From Tetmemena sp. SeJ-2015 (Eukaryota > Ciliophora > Spirotrichea > Sporadotrichida > Oxytrichidae): a stretch of DNA of 64,000 bases. Where the stretch lies: contig JAJKFJ010022041.1 in NCBI GenBank assembly GCA_027382625.1, forward strand, positions 1 to 64,000. Direction: 5' to 3'. The translations under genes and the position numbers were made by a program. A model generated the notes under the pieces. The model was not told the DNA's origin. It searched no databases and saw nothing but the letters and a program-made list of their open reading frames with translations. This document shows positions 47,371-58,400 of the stretch, piece by piece (within the stretch, counting starts at the first letter, position 1; the number at the start of each line of letters is the position of its first letter).

Positions 47371-49413
47371 TTAGAATGGCTAGGTTTTTATAAGTATAGA
47401 CCTATGAGTTCTCATCATTAAAAGTCCATTAAATTTATTATTGGTTTAAAAATAATCTAAAACAATGTAGATTATTTATGCAGAATTAAATCTACAAAAA
47501 TAATTCTGATTAAATAGATAAGTAAGATGTTATTTAAAACTCACCAGATAAGCTTGAACCTATTCCATAAATAATTTTGCCTGCTATTTTATAAATTTGC
47601 AAATTATTCTCCTTCAATTAATTTTAGAGGCTATAACTTTTATCTCAATTTACCTAACTTACTTTATTTAGACTGTCCTAACTCACCAGGCTATTGTCTT
47701 AACTCGACAGCTGTTTTATCTTGCAGTGGTTCCTCCTCTCTCCCTTACCTAGATCTAAATTCGCTAAAATGCGTAGCCTAGTGTAGGAGCGATTAATTTT
47801 AGGTTACTAGAGATTCTCACCAATGGGCTAACGGTGGGACTCTCTCTTATTGCAGAGGTAATTAATTTTAAAAAGTTTTAACCACGTAATTTATTTAGAC
47901 AGCAGCATTTACATCGATTCACAAACTTAAAGATCTCTGATGGCGGGAACTCAGGAGTATCCCTTCTCTAAATTTTCCAAAGTCTTTGTTGAAATCTTCA
48001 ATTTAATTCCACATAGATGGTTTGATATATTCATATTGCAACTTTACAGTTATACGAACAAAAAACCTTTTTTTTCCGGGTTAAAACCCCAAAAAATTCA
48101 AAAAAAAAACCCTTTTTTTAAAAGAGCAAAAAATTAATTTTTAACTTTATTTGAAACAAAAATTTTTTAAAAATTTTGGGGTTGGGAAAAAAAACTTTGA
48201 AAATTTTTTAATTAGAAATGGGGGGGAATTATTTTTTTTAAGGGGGTAAATTTCCCCTTAACCATTTTAAAATGTTTTAATTTTTTTGGTTGGAGGAATT
48301 TTAAAAGCAATGATCCAGCCATTCTGTATCGCCTCAATGAAGGGACTCTGGCTTACAACTTCACATTAAATTTTATTATAAAAAAAATCTTATTAATCCA
48401 AATAATTTAACAAATTAAAGAATTAAAGAAACTCTAACGGCTCAACAGCTGGATAAATAAATAGAAGATGAATCCTTCCTGAGTTAATGATTATAAATAT
48501 TTAAAAAGGATAATGACGATGGGCTTTCGCGGTGACGTGGCACAACTGAAACAAGGATTTTCCCCGTAATTACTTTAAATCGATTTAAATATTTTTATGC
48601 CCCTTTGGGGTTCTTTAATTTCCCCAAATATTTTTATCTTAAAAAAGGGTTTAAATGTTTTGATCGATAATATCATTAGGCATCCAAGAGATCATAGAAT
48701 AAATTTGGTCACTATTTTACCCTCAGAAAAGAAATTAAACTATCTGAATATTAAAATTAATTCAATTATACAATTTGATTCTATTACTTTTATGGAAAAT
48801 AATCATTATAATTGAGCAAGAGATTTTTATAATTTAAATTTCCCTAGGTTTAAAAATGCTTCCTATTATAATAAGTAAAGATGAAGTATAGAAGGAAAAC
48901 TTAAGAAAATAATCCCCATTCTAGATAGATGGCCAGACAATTATGCATTTTAAATATTTAAAAATTTTTTAAAATTTTTTGGGTTTTCAAAAGGGTTTTG
49001 CACAATAAACCAAAACTAAATAAATTTAAAAAGTAAAATTTTTAAATTTAAACTTTTTTAAAAAATCAGACTTCTTTTATAATTAGAATAAATAAGGATC
49101 CTCTCATTACCAAATATATCACAACTTCATTTAGAATATAATAATTTGATATCGATATTAATGCAAACATCTTTATTATATTTATTTTAGTAAAAATGAA
49201 GTCGATATTGCTTAAATCACTGAGTGGGTACATTTTTAATAGATATTCTTAGCTTGAAAAATAATTTTTTAAAAAAAATCAAGCCAAGTTATAATGCTGT
49301 TAGAACCAATAGAAATTCATACTAACAGTGATTAGAAGGAGAAAAATTCACTTTTCACTTTGAAAGAGAGCATTTTCTAAAGTAAGATTGCTCCAGGAAG
49401 ACAATAAGGAAAT
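47371..49413. other. AT-rich, partly low-complexity germline region with coding-like fragments
   Basis: Mostly non-coding. 48061-48300 is dominated by homopolymer runs (poly-T, CCCC, AAAA, GGGGGG) and looks like unreliable sequence. Fragments such as YRLNEGTLAYNFTLN (about 48325-48370) resemble TTTLAYNFTDK in the beta-helix gene (about 50770), suggesting a relic of the same gene family. A frame at 48597-48815 is open but AT-rich and unconvincing. Confidence 0.4.
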
Positions 49414-52400
49414 ATGAATTGATTCAATCTGAAAAAGACAAAGTTACTCTTAAGTATCCTCATTTTGTGTCTGGGTGTTGGGAGTTGCCAAACTTGTGCC
49501 GACGGTAGTTATTATAGCTCATAAAATGAATAATAATATCATCCTCCCAATCTTGCATATGTAATTTCCATCTTATTATAACCGCTACTAGAGTGCGATT
49601 TAAAAATAAATTTTAAATGGATTCTAATTGTAAGACTTGTGTTGGAACAGCCACTGCCTGCAGTTCTTGCAATTATGAGTTCTAGTTTGTTGACTCAACC
49701 ACTAATACATGCACCTTTTGCAGTCAGCCATTTTAAATTGTACTTAAAAGTACTGATAAATTTTAAAAAATAAATTTTTAAAATTAATTTTTTATTTTTC
49801 TTAAATATTAGCAAATTTTATAGAAAATAAATTATCTTATATATACTAATGAACAAACCATGTTAAAAAAAATTTTAAGAAAAAAGTATACTATTAAGTT
49901 AAATACTTTTATGATATTCTTTATTAATTATAAGCCATCTTATTATGACAAAACCTCAAATAAATTCATTAAATTTAAACACAAAGAAAAGCTTAAACAA
50001 AATAGTTTAAATGCTAGAGTAAGTCTGGAACTCGTCTTCTAAGCCTAGAGGCCATTCCTAAAGATAATTCTTAATTAAAATTTAATCCAATATAGCATGC
50101 CCCAATACACAATACTTTAATTACAGGATAATAATACATTTCGAATAATTAATGCGCCTGGAGCTTGCTTTAATCAAACTGCTCTATTGTACTGCCCCGA
50201 CTCAACGAAGCCATATCTTGATCCTAGTACACTCACTTGTATATCAGCCTGCAAGAGCACTTAAGTAGCAATTACATTGCCTGCCCACACTTGGGCTAAC
50301 GGAGGCAACCTACTCATGTGTTAAGGTATTTTAAGTTAAGTGTTTAACATACTTAGATGTTGAGATGTACATTGAATTTAAACAAGTAATATAAGTGGTT
50401 TATAAGAATAATTGACTAGTTTTCAATCCCATTTGCTGGCCCCAAAAACCCCCTTTAAAAAGTAAAAACCCTTTGTCTACCTCTTCAACTACTTTGATCA
50501 TTTAATTTTATTTCGCTATTAATTATAGTGAAGATTTGATAACTATCCTGGTTTGAATCTTACACTTTACACCTCGGCTAACTCGCTCTCGAGAACTCTG
50601 ATGAACTTCAAATATGAACCAATCATCATTATTGACAAAACTCTCAACTTCAAAGTATACAACTAGTCAGTCTCTAGCAAAGCATTCCTCAACGTCACCG
50701 ACAAGAACTATGATTGTATTTAATAAAGTCAAGATATTTAAAATTGGTGGTAAATTAATACTTACAATCACAACCACTCTGGCTTACAACTTCACAGATA
50801 AACTCACCAAGGGTCTCATCACTAATGTACAAAACAGTGTCATGTACGATTACCCCGTTACCGCCATCAGAGGATCACTTACCATCGACTTTATTGGCAC
50901 TTATTTAATTTAATATAAACGACAATTACGACATCTAAGTTGATCTGACTACTGTTGATGTCAATTAGAAATTCTTAAATATGGACGAGGCAGACGGCAA
51001 ATAACTGACTATCACAAATTCAAAGCTGAACCTATAGGGAATTTTAGCTGATGTTACCTACGCAATTGGAGCCAATATTTCAAACAACACCTTTAACCTT
51101 ACCCAAACCAATTACCTTCTCACTGTCAGACCAGCATGTATGTCCACCTTTGATTTCACAAAGACAAGTTTCATAGTAGCTAACAACTTTTTTTTCAAAA
51201 TAAAAATAACAAAACAAGACCTCTCATTTATTTTTAAATTATTATTTAATTTAACTTCCTTAATTAAATAAATCCCTCTCAAAATATATAAAACTATTTT
51301 TTTAACTAGTTCAATTAGAAGTCACTGGTGACAATTTCCTATCACTTGTTCTTTTACAATTTATTTATACAAGGGATTCTCAAATGTTACTTACACCAAT
51401 AATAACCTCCTATTTAGAGAATAAAAATGAAATGAATTATAGGAAGAATAATATTTTTAGCTATAAACATCGTTGAGAAGGGATACCAACTTTAATTAAA
51501 GAGTATTTATCTTGCTAAATGGATACTCCCACTTTGCAGGCCAGTATGTGTCCTGCCCCACCTTAATGAGTAACAACACCAAAATTAATTACATAGTGAG
51601 TAACAACTTCTTTGATATGACTACAGGCTTAGATGAAGCCAGAATAGATTTACAGGTGCAAGAGACTAACCCCAACATTAAATTCTCCGTCATCATAGCC
51701 AATAATAGCTTCATCAAGATGGTCAGTAAGTATAACTCAAACTTTTAAAGTTTTCTATATAGGTGTGAATTATTTCATTCTGGTGCAGAACTACAACCCT
51801 TCAACTTACATAGAGTTCAGTGGAAATTACTACTACCAAACCACTATTTCGGCCATCACTATAACCTTCCAAACACAAACTCCAATTTACATCTTCAACA
51901 ATTACGTTGACAATCTCTACAATTTTTATAATGTTTTAAGCTTATATATAAATAGGCTTAGACACTTCATGTATCTCAACGGTCCCTCGCTAGCTCACTT
52001 TAAGAACATGACTATCACTAATGCTTACAGTAAGATTTCACAATGCTTTTCAATAGTTTTTTAGCTGGACTTGACTATAACGCCTACTCTTTGATATTGG
52101 CAGACGTAGCAGACTCAACTGGAGTGCTAGTATTTGAGAACTGCAACTTCAATAACTGGAACATACAGATGCATTATGGAATTAACGTTGCAGTCTCACT
52201 CTAGACTTTGAAGATTATAAACACTACATTCAGTGGAATAAAAATGCTTCCTCTATGGCATATTCTGAACATCAAGCAAGCCTCCTCACTCAATTTTACA
52301 GATGTAGTCTTCAACAACTTCTCGTTTTAAGCACCCAAGAGCTCAAATGGCTTCGTCATCTTATTTTATCTATTCTTTTTAAATATCAATGTGATCAACC

Positions 52401-55400
52401 TCCAAATCTCAAGCAACACACCAGCCTCAGTCATTAAGAATGTCCTCGTTCAAAATATGTCAACTAACTTTTTGGAGGATTCTTTTTAATTCCAATTTCA
52501 TTATATAATAAATTACTCCTCAATTAATTTAATAAATTATTTGACAGGATTATTCTCAATATTTGCATTTAAAAAATATAATGATAATGCATCCCTTTTT
52601 CCAGTTAATAAATGTGAATTCTCAAAGTGCAGGTCTTGCTGGATCTTTGGCTTTCTAGAATTTAACAGTGAGGAATAACACCTTTGATGCTGAGTTATCT
52701 CTAATTCAATTTTCAGGATTCCTGCTTGACAGTGCCAATTTAGATGTTTCTATCGAATCATCCTCTTTCATCCATAACAATTTCACTCTCTATGGAGACC
52801 TAATCTCACTTTAAATTTTAATTATTTCGCATTTATGTTTAACAGAACATGCTCCTGCCATTTAGAATAAAGGACACTAGATTTTACAATAACTATGGAG
52901 CTATGTTCGACTTGACATCTGGAAATATTGCTCTAGTTGACAGCCCAACTTAACTCATGGTTTCTAACTGCACATTCACAACTTTAAAATATAAAAATTG
53001 TAAAACATTTAATTAATAAAGCTCTTAATTATCATAATGAAGCTAATGAAAAGAGAAAATTCTTAAAACTATTTTATTTCTTTTCCTCTCAAATTAACTT
53101 CTTTTTCTTTTTGGAAATTTAGGTTTATATTCATTAAGAACACTCCGTTCTCAAAAGCTCTTATTGTGGTCAACGAAAATTATCATCAATATTGCAAGGA
53201 TCGTAATGCAATTTAAAATTAATTCATAATTTTATAACTGTCTTTCAAATTTAATAGCTAAAAGTTTAAATTTATGAATCTTAAACAAAAAATAAATTGA
53301 GAGGAGCTGTATTTAAGCTTCTATAAAAACTTAATTTCAAATTATATAGGCTCTCCAATTCTAATAAAAAGAATTATCTGTGTTTAAATTGAACTTTGCT
53401 AATTGAACATTACTTTAACATATTCAAATGACAGTAATCATATGTCATCTATAATTAGATTATCTCTTATTAAGTTCATATTTAAAACTGCAAATCATTC
53501 ATATACAATTCTTATTTCCTTGAGAATTACTCCACCTCAAGAGGTTCTGTGATCATGGCTGACTACCAGAACACTCAAATTACTTCGAAAACTGCACATT
53601 CATTAATAACTCAGCCACTACAGGTGGTGTGTTCTACACTTAGTTTGGAAGCATGATTGACTGCCTCAACTGCTCAGTTAGAAATAACTTTGGAATCAAG
53701 GGAGGAGTTGTCTACACAAGCAATGATGGATACATTCAGTTCAGAAAAAGTATCATCATAGACAATAAGTCCCTCTACTCTAGTATTCTGGTCACTCTTA
53801 GTAGCCCCACCTCATATACCCTTTTCTCAGACACATACATTTACAACAACTAACTAATAATCCTTAACATATATTGCGACATTGTTTTAACTTCTTGACT
53901 TGAGTCAGTTTATTGATAGCACCACTAACACTATAAAGGTTCTAGATAAATCGCTTGCCTATTTGGCTAGTGATTACTTAGCTTACCTCTTAGCAAGTTA
54001 AGTTTCTATCTAAAACTCAGTGTAACTCGGTTTGATTTATGCTCTGAACAGTATCAACTCCAATCTCAAGTTCATTAATTTAGCAATTGAAAATCAGCAG
54101 AATATCCTCTCCTCTTTTAAAATGATTGAGTCCTAGTTTATTTTTACTCTTTTGAAGCGAATATACTTGGAAGCAATTTTACAATAAAGAATACCCAAGT
54201 CTCCAAGACTTATAGTACAGGATCGAATGTAATTGCGTAAATAGGATAAACGAAATACAAGACTGGACTATCATCCTCCCCTATATTTATATTTCACATA
54301 AATAATAATGGATTCCAAGTCGACTGTTGACCAGCTCTCCAAATGCATTAATTCGAAGAGCGAGCTTTACGAAGCTGCTCTGCGGAATCATTACTTTCTC
54401 CCTTCCTTCAAATCTAAGTTAGTGACCGAGGAATACATTATCAATGTAATTCATGGAGTTACTTGGTGTCCCTTCTTCAAGGATATTAGGCTGCTGCCTT
54501 GCCCTCGCCCACCCACGATGGACGTTCTTGTCAAGAAACTCCTATTAGTCGCCGAGAAATAAGGCAAGACTCTAGGGATCGATAAGTCTCATTATCCAAA
54601 TCAGAGATGGGCTTTGGCACTCTTGTCGACATTCTCGCCAAAGGATGAGATATTTGCGAAGGACTACATAGGCCCAAAGAGAAATTCAAAGGCTACAATG
54701 TATCGAACTGTTGATCTTGCTCCGTCGTTCCTCGATGGATTGCCTGCAACAAGCGCTAAAGGTAAAGCTCTAAGGCTGGGCTTCATTAATAGAGGTAAGG
54801 CCACCTTGAAGTACATGCGATTGAAGGAGGCAAGGAACAAGATTGAGAAGTAGATTGAGAAGGAGAAGCAGCAAATGGAAGAGCGAAAGCAGAGCAAGGC
54901 AAAAGTCAGTGAGAGACCAGCGACACAGCAGCTTGGTGGACAGCCACCATCATCAACGTAACTGTTCAGCTTGGGTACAAAGTAGAGGACACCTACCAAG
55001 GGCAAAGGATAGGAGTGACGAGCTAATCTCAGACAGTGTGGCCGCGCAGTGAGGAAATCACAGTTCGGTAGTGCGAGCGGGCTACCGCCTTAACTTAGTC
55101 TGTGCTGGGGAGGGGCGGGATTGTCTGGTTAGACTAGCTCTGTAATCGTACGACGTCGCCACTCCTGCTTCAGTATGGCCCAGAGCCGCTCGATGGGATT
55201 GAGCGCGCAGCTGTAGGGAGGCAGATACTCGATGGTACAGTAGTCAGGAATGGACTCGCGCGCCTTGGGGCTCTTGTGGATGGAGAGGTTGTCCATGAGG
55301 ATGATGCTACCAGGAAGAAGGCGCGGCGTAAGCTCGTGCAGGAATCGTTGGAAGTGCTGGAGGTTGTTGCTCCCAGTGAGGACCTTGAAGTGAAGGAGGC

Positions 55401-58400
55401 CGCCCATCTCGCTGATAGCACCAATCACGGTTATAGACTTGCCTCGCGTGCTGGGAATTTGAACTCGCATGCGATCCTTGAGCCAGCACCGCCTTGGCGA
55501 CTACCATGCGTTGAATGTAGATTCGTCCAGGTATACAACATGTCTCCCCTCGCAGATCCACCTTGCCAGACGCTTGGAGAACTCCTGTTACCTGCGCTGG
55601 GCGTCCTGCTCCTTGTCTTCATTGCGACGGTATGAGTAGCCTGCGGCACGATACTTGACTCCGTTACGCAGATAAATCTTTCTTAGCCCAAACATCGAGA
55701 GCAAAGGAATCTCATAATGGAAGTGGAGGTAGTGGCATCGCTGCTCAAGATTCAGGTGTGCAGTTTCTCTCAGTGCCTTGATAGAAGTAATGCGTCGCTC
55801 GGTGTCGCAAGTTAGTAAGCGCTTCCTCCCCGAATTGCCTTTGTTAACCACTACCTTGAAGCCGTTTTTACGCCAGCGTAGCACAATCATATTCACCGCT
55901 CCCTCTCACAGGCCGAGAATTCTTGCCACCTCTGAATAGGTTAGCCTTGGCTGAGTGTCAGAGTGCAAAGATCCGAAACGAAGAAATACTGCGGAGAGCT
56001 GCTGATCGTAACTGATTGACATTCGGGTCCTCAGTTTGAAGGGTCGCACCTTTTTAATAGCTTTGGTCTTGATTAGAGGGAGCTTGCTCTCCAAATATGG
56101 GATCATGTTCATGTCTGGTATGTGTACTCGAGTTCCAAGGCCTGCTAGGAGGGAGGATTGAGCAGGATCAAATGCGCTGAACTTTCTCTTCCTGGATGGT
56201 TTCGTAGACTTGGACTCCATTCAGAGTCAGAGATTGATTAATAATTATAAATGCAACCCACCTAATTACAATATATTCTGTACTATTAGAACTTGCTTGA
56301 GTTAACTTCAACCACCTTCAACATCTCAGGTCTCAACCTAGTTACAAGAGATTTTTATTAATCACTTTCAATCGTAATTTATAACATATCTTGTGATCCT
56401 ACCACAGCAGCTTAGGATAATTATTTGATGAGTGCTCTGCTCAACTCTGACTTCAACATAGATCAACTATTTATTTCGAACATCACCAATCCAGTTGCCT
56501 TCCTCCTTAGTTCTTTCTTGAATTTTAGATAAGTATATTTTATTTGATTGAATCTCACAAACTCTAAGATTACGAAAGCTGCTATAACTAGTCAGCTTTA
56601 TTAGCCTATCTCTTTGACAGATAGTACTGCAAACTTCTCAAATGTTACAATTTCAAACATTCAAGTGAGTTCAGATTCCATGGTTCACTTGAGTTTCAGT
56701 AACATAAATGCTACTGGACTCACTATGGATACAATTAATCAGACATATATTATCGCCTCAGATTCAAAATGCTTGCGTTTAATTTTCATATTTATTATAT
56801 TCAACTCTATATTTCAACAGTTCTAATTTCACTAGAGACTCTTCAGGTGATCCCTACGATTTCTCAGACCCAAATTTGAGTATTGATTTGAGTACTATAA
56901 ACTATGTCCGATCTTGTATAGTAGCAGACACTAGTACCATTATTGTGCAGAATATCTCCATCAACAACTTCTTAACCACTGATAATGGAGGAGCCTTGTC
57001 TACCACCAATTGCGCAAAAGTAGCTGTAAACGGATCAACTTTCTACAAAAATCAAGCCATGATAGTATTTTAATGATGGGAGGAGGACTTTACCTTTATT
57101 GCGATACTGATCAGTAATGCCAGTATTCAGTTAGTTCGAGCACATTTAAATAGAACTATGGTGTTACTTAAGGAGGAGCAATTAATATTATGGATTAATT
57201 TGTATCCTATACTAATTATCAATAATTGAATGTACTACAACTATTATGCTCCAACCTTAGATCTTCCTTCAATAATTTCGTAGACAACGTAGCTCCTTAT
57301 GGAGAGAATATATCTGCATACGCTTATCAGCTAGTAATCACAAGTACTAATAACATCTCAAACTAAGTTAGTGGACAGACCATCATAAACCCGATAACAG
57401 TTGAAGTGAGAGACTACTATAACAACATTATCAATATTGATAACTCAACGTAAGCTTAAAGAGTCTTGCTAATTTTTCTATAGAAAAATTGAGATGCAAA
57501 GTTTGAACATATCAACCACTCAAATTTAGGGAGCAAGTACTCTAACTGTCAACTAAGGCTAGGCAGTATTTGACTAAGTTACTCTTCTTTCTAATCCAGG
57601 CAGAACTGGAGAGTACTTGAAAATAGTTTTACAGTAGTATGACAGCTCTCTAATTAGCACTGCTTATGGAATTAAAAACCCCAGCTCTCTCAATAGTAAG
57701 CAATTTCAAATTTAGAGTTATCTTTTTAGACTTGACTATCTAAATCAACTTCAGAGACTGCCTCGTTGGTGAAGCACTCTAGCAATAAAAGTGCGTTTAG
57801 TGCCCAATTGGGAAGTTCCAGTTGGAGTTGAATGCAACTACATGCTTGAACTGCCCTACAAATGCAGTGTGTCCAGGAGGCAGCATTATAAGTGTTGATG
57901 GGGGTTACTGGAGAGCTAACTATTAGAGTAGCTTAATCCATGAATGTCTATTTTCACCTGCGTGTCTAGGAGGCACTTCTTGGACTGATGGGGAAGGAAA
58001 GCTTTGGCCCACTGCCTGCGAGGGAGGCTATGGAGGAAATCTATGCCATGCATGTGTCAGATAAAGTTAAATTCCAAATAAAAATGGAATTTTTTATTAA
58101 TTTAAAGTTTTAAAGCTTAAAACCCCCAAAAAAATTTAAATTAATAATTTAAATTTTTATTTTAAAGCTTTTTAAAAAATTAATTATTTATTTCATTACT
58201 TTTTTATTTATTTAAATCATTATAAAATGTCTTTAAGACTTGTAGGAATAGGTCTTTGTTTAATTCTAGCTCTGAGTCTCCTAATTTTGTAAGTACCCTC
58301 TTCATAAAAATAGATAAGATACTGCAAAATAATGCTATGATCAGATAAATTTATCAAATTCTTTAGCCTAAATTTGAAGAGAAAAGGAACAACTATCTCG

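Larger units (their letters stand above)
54213..56285. mobile_element. TE1: full-length Tc1/mariner-IS630-like DNA transposon
   Basis: 2073 bp, bounded by imperfect terminal inverted repeats: left TAGTACAGGATCGAATGTAA at 54213, right (minus strand) TAGTACAGAATATTGTAATT from 56285. A TTA direct repeat lies on each side. It carries two convergent genes: an accessory ORF (plus) and a DDE transposase (minus). Both use TAA/TAG for Gln, so the element is adapted to the ciliate code. Its interior is visibly richer in G+C than the host gene. It lacks the C4A4 telomeric repeats that mark the TBE elements of Oxytricha, and its TTA duplication differs from the ANT sites reported for TBEs, so it looks like a distinct family. 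It is expected to be eliminated from the macronucleus. Confidence 0.85.

Noticed and set aside
54664..55005. Minus-strand 113-codon open frame opposite the TE1 accessory ORF
   Set aside because: It is the antisense shadow of the accessory ORF; its hydrophobic, Cys/Ser-rich translation has no independent support, although the transposase frame does run into it because no TGA intervenes.
54213..56285. Assigning TE1 to the TBE family of Oxytricha
   Set aside because: The transposase superfamily fits, but no C4A4 telomeric repeats are seen at the ends, the duplication is TTA, and no third large ORF is present.
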